NCBI RefSeq assembly: GCF_900109755.1
Contig: NZ_FOAR01000003.1
Coordinates: 96,604 to 160,603 of the forward strand
Origin: Pseudomonas agarici
GTDB taxonomy: Bacteria; Pseudomonadota; Gammaproteobacteria; Pseudomonadales; Pseudomonadaceae
DNA length: 64,000 nt
Direction: 5' to 3'
Shown here one piece after another: positions 1 to 8,735 of the stretch (within the stretch, counting starts at the first letter, position 1; each line of letters begins with the position of its first letter). Both the position numbers and the translations under genes were made by a program. The notes under the pieces are model-generated. The model was not told the DNA's origin. It did no database searches and worked only from the letters and a program-made list of their open reading frames with translations.

Positions 1-264
1 TCATGGCGCGACCATCATCGAAGTGGCCGCCAGGGTGCTGACCAACTGGCAACCACAGGCGCAACGATGGCCGTCCAGCGCCACCGGCTTGCCATCTATG
101 GTTGATCCCGAGGCACCCTCGATAATATGCGTCAGGCCATGTAGGTTGCAGCGCACCGGATCATCCACACAGGCCACCGGCTTACCGAAAGCTTCGTAGT
201 GTCCCGCCAAAACCTCACCACCAAAGGGCCACAACGGATCACCGAGACGAACCAGGGGCATCAT
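1..264 (-). CDS. PAAR-domain protein, T6SS spike tip
   Basis: This 87-residue protein has the compact glycine-, cysteine- and histidine-containing layout of PAAR proteins, which cap the VgrG trimer of the type VI secretion spike and carry cargo. The C-terminal half (VALDGHRCACGC) fits the metal-binding end of the fold. Its start overlaps the lipase stop by an ATGA junction, so the two are probably translated together and the lipase is its likely cargo. The stop codon is the first triplet of the window on this strand, so the gene is complete. The family call is firm; the lipase as cargo is inferred from position. Confidence 0.85.
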   Translation of the reverse strand: MMPLVRLGDPLWPFGGEVLAGHYEAFGKPVACVDDPVRCNLHGLTHIIEGASGSTIDGKPVALDGHRCACGCQLVSTLAATSMMVAP

Positions 265-2609
265 GGCAGCACCGCCTTGACCTGTTCGACCAGGGTGCCT
301 TCCTTGCGTAACATGGCACTGGTCTGCTCGATGCGCTGCCTATAGTCGTCCAACGCGATCTGGCGTTTCTGCTCGACCACCACCTGGCCGATATGGCCAG
401 TAGGCTTTAGCAACTGCTCGGCGTCAGGCAGGAAGGGCACCACCTTGCCAGTGACCTTATCGATCACCTGATAGCCGATGGTCGCCGCGCCAATGCCCGC
501 CGCCAGTCCACCAACCCCTCCCAGCACTTTACCGCGCCTGATGCCATACGCCGTGGCCCCGGCAATCATCGCCACGCCCAATAGACGCCCGGCCACCACC
601 ACCGGCGACAGATCGCGGCTGTTGGCATTCCCGAAATAGATCATGCGGTAAAAGAAATAACCGGCCCACAACTCCCTCGACTTCAGTTTGTCGTGCATAA
701 ACCAGGCTCGCGAGTCGTGTATATGGTCGTCGAACAACGCCACCAGCAAGGCCATTTCGGCATCGGTACTGGGTGTCCCGTGGGCGTCGCGGAACAGTTG
801 CTCACTGCGCCGCTTGCCCTCTGCGCTGAGGGTTTCGTGGTCTTTGCGCTCATCGTTCGCATTGAGCAGATAGGCCGCGTCGCGCAACACCACATCAAGA
901 AACCCACCCGGCAAACTGGTCTGCTCGCGCTTTTGTCCGGTGTAATCGGATTTGAATTCAGCGGCAGCCTGGCTCAGTTGGGTCTGATCGATTTGTGCTT
1001 CATACACCGGCGGTCCGGGATGCTGAGGATTGGTCAGGCGCACAGCCAGGACGGCGGCCCGTAAGTCCTCGTCATTCTTTTTCTCCTGACTGCTCCTCTC
1101 GGCGGTGAATTCAGTGGCCTCGATAAAGAACGGCTGGCGCTGGTAGCTGTCGTTATCGGTTTTGGCATCATTGGCATAGCGACCAATGCGCCAGCCGGTG
1201 ATCCAGCCCAATTGATCGGCCATACCGTCTTCCACCGTGGTGCCCAGAAGCAGCGGGGTGTACTCACAAGCGGGATAATTGACGGGCTGATCGGCGGTGA
1301 TTACCGGTAGGGTTTTGCTTCGCCAGGCGTTGAAGCGTTCGACTACAAGCACATCGACATCGAAATCAGTGTTAGTTGCCTCAGACATGACACGCCATGA
1401 CTTCTGAGAAAGCAGCGTCCGCGGTAACACTTCCTCGGGGACCCGCAACGGAGCGCCAGCAGCAAAGGCGGCGGCATACAGATCGTGCAGGACGATCTGC
1501 GACACCAGTTCATGGGTGCCGCCACGGGCCTTGCCCTGGTCATTTTTTGGGTAGCCACCGCCAACATCGGAGTGAACACCGGGGTACAGCACTTCATAGC
1601 TGTTGTCCGGGTATCGACCGTCCTCGTTACGGATCGATTCCAAGGGGAAGCAGGAGCGTTGTTCAAAGGCGGCGACAAAGTGCGAGCAGCGCTTGATAAA
1701 TTTCGGGAAGCGCCGCGCATCCGGCAGCAACTGGGTGTCGTCGGCCCAATCCATATGCCCGGAGAAAAAAGGCGCCACATGGGCAATGCCCACCGAGGCC
1801 ACGGTATCCAGTATCCCGAGAAACTCGACGCTGATCGGCAAGCCAATCAGCGTTTGAGCGGGTAGCTCCGCCCCGACAGGGGTGTCGAACAATTGGCTCA
1901 ACCACGTGACAAAGGTGCGAGCTTCGGCTGCTCCTCGGGAGAAACCATACACAAACAGCTTGACCCCCAGTACGCGAGGCTGAGCCCATTCCGTCCGAGC
2001 CTGCAAGGGTGCTAGCAACCCGTTCATCGTCCGCCGCCGATTACCCTGGCCCATGGCACTCATCAGCGGTGCCCTCCAGGTGCTCATGGCTTCGACTTTG
2101 GCCTTGGCAACAACATTATCGATTTCTTTCTTATTGTTAAGCGCGAAAGAAAGAGCACTGGCCACTTGTACCAATGCCCAATTGATACGATCCTCGCCAC
2201 CAGCGGCAAATTGCAATCCGCTATCGCTGTAATCCAGCTCGCCAATTTCTGGAAATGGAGTGCCAACACCGGGCATGTAATACGAAAAGTAACCTTGTCC
2301 CTTGGCCTTTGAACCTCTGAGTGATGCATGGAATAACTTGGCAATATTGCTCGGATGATTTTTTTTGGTATCGTTGGCCTCGTTATTATTAGTGCCATCA
2401 AAAAATAAGCTGATATGCAGGCTGTGGCAGCATTCGGAATACCGCTTTTGGCCTCTAGAGTTGGTTCCTCGACGAAAAATATCTTCCTCGTAAGTCTGCT
2501 TCCGGCAGTTAGCGGCTACCATTGATACTTTGGTAGGTAAACGACCATCCTTCGGAAAATAGGGTGGTCCCCATGCTTTATCTTTTGAGTCTCTTTTCAC
2601 TTCGGACAT
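261..2609 (-). CDS. T6SS phospholipase effector, DUF2235/Tle1 family
   Basis: This 782-residue alpha/beta hydrolase has the DUF2235 signature. FFDGTNNNE (about 69-77) is the family start motif, and GFSRG (222-226) is the GxSxG nucleophile elbow with Ser224. Asp268 in GILDTV and His346 in PGVHSDVGGGY are the likely rest of the triad. A glycine/alanine-rich hydrophobic stretch (about 695-740) could meet membrane. Tle1-type lipases are antibacterial phospholipases delivered by T6SS. The gene lies between a lipoprotein of immunity type, with a 13-bp overlap, and a PAAR gene. A GAAGGAG ribosome site supports the start at 2609. It is the only intact lipase copy in the locus. Confidence 0.88.
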   Translation of the reverse strand: MSEVKRDSKDKAWGPPYFPKDGRLPTKVSMVAANCRKQTYEEDIFRRGTNSRGQKRYSECCHSLHISLFFDGTNNNEANDTKKNHPSNIAKLFHASLRGSKAKGQGYFSYYMPGVGTPFPEIGELDYSDSGLQFAAGGEDRINWALVQVASALSFALNNKKEIDNVVAKAKVEAMSTWRAPLMSAMGQGNRRRTMNGLLAPLQARTEWAQPRVLGVKLFVYGFSRGAAEARTFVTWLSQLFDTPVGAELPAQTLIGLPISVEFLGILDTVASVGIAHVAPFFSGHMDWADDTQLLPDARRFPKFIKRCSHFVAAFEQRSCFPLESIRNEDGRYPDNSYEVLYPGVHSDVGGGYPKNDQGKARGGTHELVSQIVLHDLYAAAFAAGAPLRVPEEVLPRTLLSQKSWRVMSEATNTDFDVDVLVVERFNAWRSKTLPVITADQPVNYPACEYTPLLLGTTVEDGMADQLGWITGWRIGRYANDAKTDNDSYQRQPFFIEATEFTAERSSQEKKNDEDLRAAVLAVRLTNPQHPGPPVYEAQIDQTQLSQAAAEFKSDYTGQKREQTSLPGGFLDVVLRDAAYLLNANDERKDHETLSAEGKRRSEQLFRDAHGTPSTDAEMALLVALFDDHIHDSRAWFMHDKLKSRELWAGYFFYRMIYFGNANSRDLSPVVVAGRLLGVAMIAGATAYGIRRGKVLGGVGGLAAGIGAATIGYQVIDKVTGKVVPFLPDAEQLLKPTGHIGQVVVEQKRQIALDDYRQRIEQTSAMLRKEGTLVEQVKAVLP

Positions 2610-3115
2610 ACGGTCGGCTCCTTCATATCAAGAGGTTCTTTAATTGGATTATTCGGTGAACCATAACCCCAGCAGGAAGTTGTGACCTTGACCTGATTAC
2701 AAGTTAGAAAATGCACACTCAAGCCACAAGACTCCGTTCCTGGCCACTCTGGTATCTCCACGGTGGTACTGTGGTCTTGGTAGTTAGCTGCGTGTTTGAG
2801 TTGAGCGGCTTGGTATCCATCAAAATCAGATGGCCATTTTGAATAAGCATATGGCTCTGGGTCGACCTCCCACTCGATATGGGCTTTCAAGCCAGGGCGC
2901 CATTTGGTAGGCATGATAATGCAGCACGAACTCCCGCCCCCTCCGTCGGCCCGATAACCATTGACCGACATCCAGTTAATAGCATGCACGGTATGATTGA
3001 CGGCTTGCAGATTTCCCCCGGCCATTTCGTTATCGGCTGAAGAACATCCGAACAATGTCAATCCCAACAAAGCAAGCAAGCCTTGCCGTATGATTTTTCT
3101 TATTATCATTTGCAT
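2597..3115 (-). CDS. DUF3304-like lipoprotein, probable Tle1 immunity protein (copy A)
   Basis: This 172-residue protein has a short positive N-terminus, a hydrophobic segment and a lipobox (LTLFGC), so it is a predicted lipoprotein. Conserved blocks include MSVNGYRA, IMP(T/A)KWRPGLKAH and VEIPEWPGT. DUF3304 lipoproteins are known neighbours of DUF2235 lipases and act as immunity factors in the Tle1/Tli1 pattern. This copy lies directly upstream of the intact lipase, overlapping it by 13 bp. It differs from copies B and C in its central part (around residues 90-110, where B and C share FGPTPPLGTDEFLDF). The immunity role is inferred from family and position. Confidence 0.8.
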   Translation of the reverse strand: MQMIIRKIIRQGLLALLGLTLFGCSSADNEMAGGNLQAVNHTVHAINWMSVNGYRADGGGGSSCCIIMPTKWRPGLKAHIEWEVDPEPYAYSKWPSDFDGYQAAQLKHAANYQDHSTTVEIPEWPGTESCGLSVHFLTCNQVKVTTSCWGYGSPNNPIKEPLDMKEPTVCPK

Positions 3116-3117
3116 CG

Positions 3118-3447
3118 CTAGAAATTTCCTTGCTGATCATTCTTGTCACGCAAACCATTCGAAGCATGAAACATGCCTGGCGATATTAGTTGGCCAACTG
3201 TTCTTGACATCATGCTTCTCGTTATCATTGGCATCGTAGAAAACAAGCTGATATGCAGGCTATGGCAGCATTCAAAATATCGCTTTTGACCTCGGGAGTC
3301 GGTCACTCGACAAAAAAGGTCTTCCTCGTAAGTTTGCTTTCGGTGGTTGGCGGCTACCATTGATGTATTGGCAGGTAAGCGGCCACCCTCCGGAAAATGC
3401 GGTGTCCCCCACGCTTTAGCTTTTGAATTACTGTTCACTTCGGACAT
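3118..3447 (-). pseudogene. Truncated 5' stub of the Tle1 lipase gene (remnant A)
   Basis: The first ~70 codons match the intact lipase closely (SMVAAN, KQTYEED, SRGQKRY, ECCHSLHISLF). They are followed by a frame change at the position of FFDGTNNNE: the other frame reads F-Y-D-A-N-D-N-E before homology fades near the next immunity gene. The GFSRG nucleophile and everything after it are missing, so this cannot be an active lipase. It keeps the ribosome site and the 13-bp overlap with the upstream immunity gene, as in the intact pair. Best read as debris of a tandem duplication of immunity gene plus lipase 5' end. Confidence 0.8.
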
Positions 3448-3950
3448 ACGGCTGGTTCCTTTATTTGCGAGGGTTCTTTAATCGGGTAGTGCTCTGAATT
3501 AAACGCCCAACACGAACTCGTAACCCTGACCTGGTTACAAACCAAAAAATGTACCTTCAAGCCACATCGCTTCGTTCCTGGCCACTCTGGTATCTCCACC
3601 GTAGTACTGTGGCGTTGGTAGTTGGCTTTATGTTTAACCATAAAATCCAGGAATTCATCGGTTCCTAAAGGCGGCGTTGGACCAAAGGGCTCAGGATCGA
3701 CTTCCCACTCGATATGGGCTTTCAAGCCAGGGCGCCATTTGGCGGGCATGATGATGCAACAGACGTTGCCGCCCCCTCCGTCCGCCCGGTAACCATTGAC
3801 CGACATCCAGTTAATAGCATGCACTGTGTGATTGACGGCTTGGAGATTTCCACCGGCCATTTCGTTGTCGGCTGAAGAACACCCGAACAATGTCAATCCC
3901 AACGAGGTAAGTAAGCCTTGCTGTATGATTTTTCTTATTATCATCTTCAT
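3435..3950 (-). CDS. DUF3304-like lipoprotein, probable immunity paralogue (copy B)
   Basis: This 171-residue predicted lipoprotein has a lipobox ending SLGLTLFGC and is closely similar to copies A and C along its length, with the central insert FGPTPPLGTDEFLDF shared with C. The start at 3950 (MKMIIRK) is chosen because it matches copy A and follows an AGGAA site; a TTG nine bases upstream is also open. It overlaps lipase remnant A by 13 bp. All conserved cysteines are kept, so the gene looks functional although its partner lipase is only a stub. Confidence 0.78.
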   Translation of the reverse strand: MKMIIRKIIQQGLLTSLGLTLFGCSSADNEMAGGNLQAVNHTVHAINWMSVNGYRADGGGGNVCCIIMPAKWRPGLKAHIEWEVDPEPFGPTPPLGTDEFLDFMVKHKANYQRHSTTVEIPEWPGTKRCGLKVHFLVCNQVRVTSSCWAFNSEHYPIKEPSQIKEPAVCPK

Positions 3951-3952
3951 CG

Positions 3953-4282
3953 CTAGCAACTTCCTTGCTGATTGTTCTGGTTGCGTAAACCATTCGAGGC
4001 ATGAAACATGCCTAGCGATATTAGTTGGCCAACTGTTCTTGACATCATGCTTCTCGTTATCATTGGCATCGTAGAAAACAAGCTGATATACAGGCTATGG
4101 CAGCATTCAAAATATCGCTTTTGACCTCTAGAGTTGGTTCCTCGACGAAAAATATCTTCCTCGTAAGTCTGCTTCCGGCAGTTAGCGGCTACCATTGATG
4201 TATTGGTAGGTAAGCGGCCACTCTCCGGAAAATGCGGTGACCCCCATGCTTTAGTTTTTGAATTATTGTTCACTTTGGGCAT
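3953..4282 (-). pseudogene. Truncated 5' stub of the Tle1 lipase gene (remnant B)
   Basis: This second lipase stub is 109 codons long and nearly identical to remnant A, including the same frame change after HSLYISLF. The shared frameshift means the two stubs come from one already broken ancestor and were then duplicated together with an immunity gene. A strong GAAGGAG ribosome site and the 13-bp overlap with copy C are kept. No catalytic residue of the lipase is present. Confidence 0.8.
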
Positions 4283-4785
4283 ACGGCTGGCTCCTTCATT
4301 TGCGAGGGTTCTTTAATCGGATAGTGCTCTGAATTAAATGCCCAGCATGAAGTTGTTACCTTGACTTTATTACAAACCAAAAAATGAACTTTTAGGTCAC
4401 AAGACTCCGTTCCTGGCCATTCTGGGATTTCTACGGTAGCACTATGATGTTGATAGTTAGCTTTATGCTTAACCATAAAATCCAGGAACTCATCGGTTCC
4501 TAAAGGCGGTGTTGGACCAAAGGGCTCGGGATCGACCTCCCATTCGACATGAGCTTTCAAGCCAGGGCGCCATTTGGTAGGCATGATGATGCAACAGACA
4601 CTGCCACCACCACCGTGAGCCCGATAACCATTGACCGACATCCAGTTAATCCCCTGCACGGTATGATTGACGGCTTGCAGATTCCCCCCGGCCATTTCAT
4701 TATCCGCAGAAGAACATCCCAACAACATTAACCCTAATAGGCACCACAATCCTTGTATCCGCGCCTTTCTCATTATTATTTTCAT
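4270..4785 (-). CDS. DUF3304-like lipoprotein, probable immunity paralogue (copy C)
   Basis: This 171-residue predicted lipoprotein (lipobox LMLLGC) is the first of three tandem copies in transcription order. The start at 4785 (MKIIMRK) follows GGAG at good spacing; a TTG at 4794 is also in frame. The mature part matches copies A and B, but the signal peptide differs (RIQGLWCLLG), which suggests older divergence or recombination in the 5' end. The retained frame argues for selection, perhaps as protection against related lipases of other strains. Confidence 0.78.
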   Translation of the reverse strand: MKIIMRKARIQGLWCLLGLMLLGCSSADNEMAGGNLQAVNHTVQGINWMSVNGYRAHGGGGSVCCIIMPTKWRPGLKAHVEWEVDPEPFGPTPPLGTDEFLDFMVKHKANYQHHSATVEIPEWPGTESCDLKVHFLVCNKVKVTTSCWAFNSEHYPIKEPSQMKEPAVCPK

Positions 4786-4820
4786 GATCTTCAACTCCCT
4801 TGATCACCAGCAACTCACAC

Positions 4821-5300
4821 TCAAACAGAACCCTGCATCAAGGCCCAATTTTTTAGTGCTGCTTCATCTGGCCTATCCTCAGCGAGAGCGTGTTCATCTC
4901 GAATATATCCGCTGTTTTTTTGTTCTTCTTTGAGTTTATTTTGATGGTCGCTATACAACATCACCGTATCGACCAGAAAATCTACCGGCATGCTGAGCAG
5001 AGTCGCAAATGGGCATACGATGATTAGATAGCAGTACGTAGGAATGGGGTCATAACCACCGGCGCCTTCCAATGTAAGAAGCCTCCAGTCATATTGAACA
5101 CCGACATAGTAATGACCTGAACGGTGGTAGGTTTTCGATGATTCGCCCCGCTCAACTAATGTTCCGCAGCCGGCACTACTGATTGCAAGACCGCACAGCA
5201 TGATCAAAGCTAATCGTTTCAGTATATCGACCTTTTGCTTGAGTAAATTTTCTACATTCCGAACACGCTGACCATTCGACACGCCTTGTTTGCGGCTCAT
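4821..5300 (-). CDS. YceK/YidQ-type lipoprotein (DUF1375)
   Basis: This 159-residue protein has a hydrophobic segment and lipobox (ISSAGC) after an unusually long, polar N-terminal stretch of about 35 residues. The body has the family traits GTLVERG, YYVGVQYDW and FATLLSMPVDFLVDT. The start at 5300 is favoured because its ATG overlaps the stop of the upstream frame (ATGA); an internal start nearer the hydrophobic segment would give a more usual signal peptide. The function of this family is unknown. It lies inside the T6SS effector cluster and is probably co-transcribed with it. Confidence 0.7.
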   Translation of the reverse strand: MSRKQGVSNGQRVRNVENLLKQKVDILKRLALIMLCGLAISSAGCGTLVERGESSKTYHRSGHYYVGVQYDWRLLTLEGAGGYDPIPTYCYLIIVCPFATLLSMPVDFLVDTVMLYSDHQNKLKEEQKNSGYIRDEHALAEDRPDEAALKNWALMQGSV

Positions 5301-6053
5301 AATTTTTGCCTCACGTATTCGGTCAAATCATCCAAATGATTTTCCTGGTGGGCCTGTACGACAATTGAGTATAAGGCGGCGAAACGCAGTTCCCGGGTCG
5401 CCTCCAAATCATCGAAGTCCCCTTCATCCAGCAGTTTCTGCGCATCACCGATACAACCAATCAGCTCGCCTTGCTGATCGCTCAAATTCAGAAAAGGGGG
5501 TAACTTCGATTTCAGCGTGATATCCCTGGCAATTACCTTGCAGCCACTGCGGCTGGTCGTCCCGATCCAGCCAGCCCCAATAGTTGACCGCTTGCAGGTA
5601 TTCGGTGCGCTGGTTATCCGTCAGGATCGCGGACGTCAGCAAAGGAAAGATTCGTGGGTCGTAATACCGCAACAGGCCCGTCCGTGCGCCCCACTTTACT
5701 TGCGAGAGGGCTTGCAGAGCCTGGCTCAAGGTATCGAAGGGCAATGGCGAGATCACCACCAGCAAGCGAGCCTCGGTGGCGCACTGGGTCAGCAGTTCTT
5801 CCAGCCAGGCTTTATGTTGCCAATGCGTCAGGTTCAAGCGCATCAACAACGGGGCCTGACCCAGAAGGTTTTCCTCCGGTGTGCCGCTGAACAATGAAAA
5901 CCATGGAACTTGCGGCCTCAGCATCTTCAGCGCCGGTACAGCGCAGTTGTTCCAATCGGCTTGGTCGAGCAGCACGTTAACCTGTTGCAGGCCGACGCTG
6001 GCACATGTCCGCTCGATGTGTTCTTGCCATTCTGTTGGCGTTGCCATCTGCAT
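5297..6053 (-). pseudogene. DUF4123 T6SS adaptor/chaperone gene, split by a frameshift
   Basis: The N-terminal frame (6053 to 5445, about 202 residues) has DUF4123 features: VNVLLDQADWN at the start, then PWFSLFSG and RYYDPRIFPLL. DUF4123 proteins load effectors onto VgrG. That frame runs into a short off-frame tail (SARRADWLYR). A second frame (5297-5485) continues as LNLSDQQGELIGCIGDAQKL, which looks like the family's usual C-terminus. The switch falls in the AAAAGGGGG homopolymer at 5492-5500; losing one base there restores one frame of about 250 residues. It may be a real mutation, a sequencing error or a slippage site. If real, the protein loses its C-terminal helices. Confidence 0.65.
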
Positions 6054-6071
6054 CTTCCCTTCAATCAACGT

Positions 6072-6281
6072 TCACGGCTCAAGACTGAAAGTGGCGCTGC
6101 GGCCGAGCATTTTTTCGACGTCGATATCGCAGTCGGTGCAGGTGAACTCCACGCATTAGTTGAACGGTTGGCTCAGGCCCTCGGTGCCCTGAAAGGTGAG
6201 GACGTCGAGCAAGACGTCAACGCCGTAAACGCTGAGTGTGTGCCGGCTATGGTCGAAGATCGGGCGCGGTGGGTTGAGCAT
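6072..6281 (-). pseudogene. vgrG 5' stub with in-frame stop
   Basis: Reading leftward from ATG at 6281 gives a VgrG-type N-terminus: MLNPPRPIFDHSRHTLSVYG, then LLDVLTFQGTEGLSQPFN, an in-frame TAA, then EFTCTDCDIDVEKMLGRSA and a final stop. In VgrG proteins this is the start of the first gp27-like domain (GTE-SQPF followed by a LLGR-type motif). A strong GGAGG ribosome site precedes the ATG. Only about 70 of the usual 600 or more codons remain. The stub is upstream of the DUF4123 gene, the place where an intact vgrG would sit, so the cluster has lost its own spike protein. Confidence 0.72.
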
Positions 6282-6548
6282 GTTCAGGCCTCCGGGAGGA
6301 CGAAGGCTTGAGGATCATATATAAGGTCTGTGATCATCAGGCGTGAGGAAGCGTTGAACATCCGTTGTTCCTTTAGTTACCCAGCTAGGACAGGCTTTGG
6401 CGTGCTGGCAGGACCGCCCATAAAGCACAACAACTAGCCTGACAAATATGAACTGAGAGGAACGCTAACAAAGCGGAAAAAGAATTACTGTAAGATCCAT
6501 CCCCAAAATAGCTAGGAATGTTCAGCAACGATCTTTAGCCAGGCGATT
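6282..6548. other. Intergenic region between vgrG stub and IS remnant
   Basis: No coding frame is supported here. It should contain the promoter of the leftward T6SS cluster, but I cannot point to a convincing -35/-10 pair. Confidence 0.4.
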
Positions 6549-7144
6549 AGAGACTGTCAGAAACTTTGTGTTTGGGCATGCCATGAGTAAGAGGTGCATG
6601 TATGCCAACCAAAAAGAAGCCGGCCCGTGAGGCCCCGCGAGACCTTCCAGCTATTCCCAAGGAGCTGATCGATCAGTTCGTCAACGGACCGATGAGCGCC
6701 GAAGCCATCCAGGATGCCTCAATGGCGTTCAAAAAGGCGCTGATTGAGCGAGCCCTTGGCGCAGAACTGGGCCATCACCTTGGCTATCCTCAGGGCGCGG
6801 AGCGCCCTGAGGATTCGAGTAATCAGCGCAACGGCAAAAGTGGCAAAACAGTGCTTACCGATAATGGCCCACTTCGCCAGGACATTCCCAGAGACCGCGA
6901 CGGCAGCTTCGCTCCGATCCTGATACCCAAACACAAGCGTCGTTTCACTGGCTTTGGCGGCAAGATCATTGCCATGTATGCCCATAGCATGACCGTGCGC
7001 GAGATCTGCGCATTTCTCTCGGAGCAGTACGGAACAGACGTCTCCCATGACTTCATCAGCTCGGTCACCGATGCCGTATTGGAGGGGATCGATTTATCAG
7101 GCCGACCTGGTGAAATGAAGGCCTGCCTGACGACAAGCCGTTAA
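6549..7144 (+). mobile_element. IS256-family element, left end plus truncated transposase
   Basis: An apparent left terminal repeat (GAGACTGTCAGAAACTTTGTG, starting about 6549) precedes a transposase frame at 6602-7144. The 180 residues match the N-terminal half of IS256/Mutator transposases: AIQDASMAFKKALIERALG, LGHHLGYPQGAERPE, RNGKSGKTVLTDNGPL, IPRDRDGSFAPILIPKH and ICAFLSEQYGTDVSHDFIS. Intact family members have about 400 residues. Homology ends near codon 163 and an unrelated tail leads to a stop, so the catalytic DDE core and right end are missing. The element is inactive and borders the decayed T6SS cluster. Confidence 0.85.
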
Positions 7145-7389
7145 CAGCCCGAACACAAAAAATCTGACACTCGCGTCCCTTGTGGCAATGCGGCGTCCCG
7201 ACCAGCCCGCTCACTCCAAAATATCGGCAATTTTCCGCTTATCGATTGGTTGCCAACAAGCGGATTTCCGCCTATCAACTCCCATCAGCTCCCCTAGACC
7301 GGGCCTTCGTTCCCTGGCACGGCTCCTGCTATAGCCTTGTCAGGCTGCGCTCACGCATGCCATAAAAACAATGACTTGAAGGTTCCCTG

Positions 7390-8712
7390 ATGGATAACTC
7401 CTCTACCTTGCCCCTAGGGTCGGCCACCGCGCCGGCACAAGAAAGAACGACCTCCAGCCGTTTGAAATCGATCTTCAGCGGTTCGGTCGGCAATATGGTC
7501 GAGTGGTATGACTGGTATGTCTACGCCGCTTTCTCGCTGTACTTCGCCAAGGTCTTCTTCCCCAAAGGCGACACCACGGCACAACTGCTCAACACCGCAG
7601 CCATCTTTGCCGTGGGCTTCCTGATGCGCCCGATCGGTGGTTGGCTGATGGGCCTGTATGCCGACCGCAAGGGGCGCAAGGCGGCACTAATGGCTTCGGT
7701 CTTGCTGATGTGCTTCGGTTCCCTGATCATCGCTCTGACACCCGGTTATGAAACCATCGGCGTCGGCGCACCGATCCTGCTGGTGGTTGCCCGCCTGATG
7801 CAGGGCCTATCGGTCGGTGGCGAATACGGCACTTCCGCCACCTATCTCAGCGAGATGGCGACCAAGGAACGTCGCGGCTTCTTCTCCAGCTTCCAGTATG
7901 TGACCCTGATCTCCGGCCAGCTCATCGCCCTGGCGGTACTAATCGTACTGCAACAGACCTTGACCACCGAACAGTTGCAGAGTTGGGGCTGGCGGATTCC
8001 ATTCGGCATCGGTGCATTGTGTGCGGTGGTCGCGCTCTACCTGCGTCGCGGCATGGAAGAAACCGAGTCGTTCACCAAGCAGCGCAAAAAACCGAAAGAA
8101 AGCTTGATGCGCACGCTAATGCGCCATCCCAAGGAGCTAATGACCGTGGTCGGCCTGACCATGGGCGGCACCCTGGCCTTCTACACCTACACCACCTATA
8201 TGCAGAAGTACCTGGTGAACACCGTCGGCATGAGCATCTCCGACTCCACCACCATCTCGGCGGCAACGCTGTTCCTGTTCATGTGCCTGCAACCGGTGGT
8301 CGGCGCGCTGTCGGACAAGGTGGGCCGACGGCCGATCCTGATCGCTTTCGGAATTCTCGGCACGCTCTGCACCGTGCCGATCCTCACCACCCTACATACC
8401 GTCCAGAGCTGGTGGGGTGCATTTTTCCTGATCATGGCCGCGCTGATCATCGTCAGCGGCTATACCTCGATCAACGCGGTGGTGAAGGCCGAGCTGTTCC
8501 CGACGGAAATCCGTGCCCTGGGTGTCGGCCTGCCCTATGCACTGACGGTATCGATCTTTGGCGGCACCGCTGAATACATCGCACTGTGGTTCAAGAGCAT
8601 CGGCCTGGAAACCGGCTACTACTGGTACGTGACCGCCTGCATCGCGGTTTCGCTGCTGGTGTACATCACCATGAAGGACACCCGCAAGCACTCACGGATC
8701 GAAACCGACTGA
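7390..8712 (+). CDS. MHS-family MFS permease, alpha-ketoglutarate permease type
   Basis: This 440-residue transporter has twelve predicted membrane segments and the metabolite:H+ symporter hallmarks: GNMVEWYDWYVYA in helix 1, RPIGGWLMGLYADRKGRK in the loop after helix 2, and LMQGLSVGGEYGTSATYLSE in helix 4. KgtP-like proteins of this group import dicarboxylates or oxo-acids with protons. Length and motifs are normal and complete. It stands alone; a REP palindrome follows the stop. Substrate cannot be fixed from sequence, and shikimate- or citrate-type MHS carriers are alternatives. Confidence 0.85.
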   Translation: MDNSSTLPLGSATAPAQERTTSSRLKSIFSGSVGNMVEWYDWYVYAAFSLYFAKVFFPKGDTTAQLLNTAAIFAVGFLMRPIGGWLMGLYADRKGRKAALMASVLLMCFGSLIIALTPGYETIGVGAPILLVVARLMQGLSVGGEYGTSATYLSEMATKERRGFFSSFQYVTLISGQLIALAVLIVLQQTLTTEQLQSWGWRIPFGIGALCAVVALYLRRGMEETESFTKQRKKPKESLMRTLMRHPKELMTVVGLTMGGTLAFYTYTTYMQKYLVNTVGMSISDSTTISAATLFLFMCLQPVVGALSDKVGRRPILIAFGILGTLCTVPILTTLHTVQSWWGAFFLIMAALIIVSGYTSINAVVKAELFPTEIRALGVGLPYALTVSIFGGTAEYIALWFKSIGLETGYYWYVTACIAVSLLVYITMKDTRKHSRIETD

Positions 8713-8735
8713 CACGACTGAAAAGCCCCACTCCC

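Noticed and set aside
683..1064. Open frames on the other strand and frames of the lipase gene
   Set aside because: They are shadows of the GC-rich lipase gene, with no ribosome site or family likeness.
7983..8573. A 196-codon plus-strand frame inside the permease gene
   Set aside because: It overlaps the permease fully, is rich in Arg, His and Gly as expected for a shifted frame, and has no motifs.
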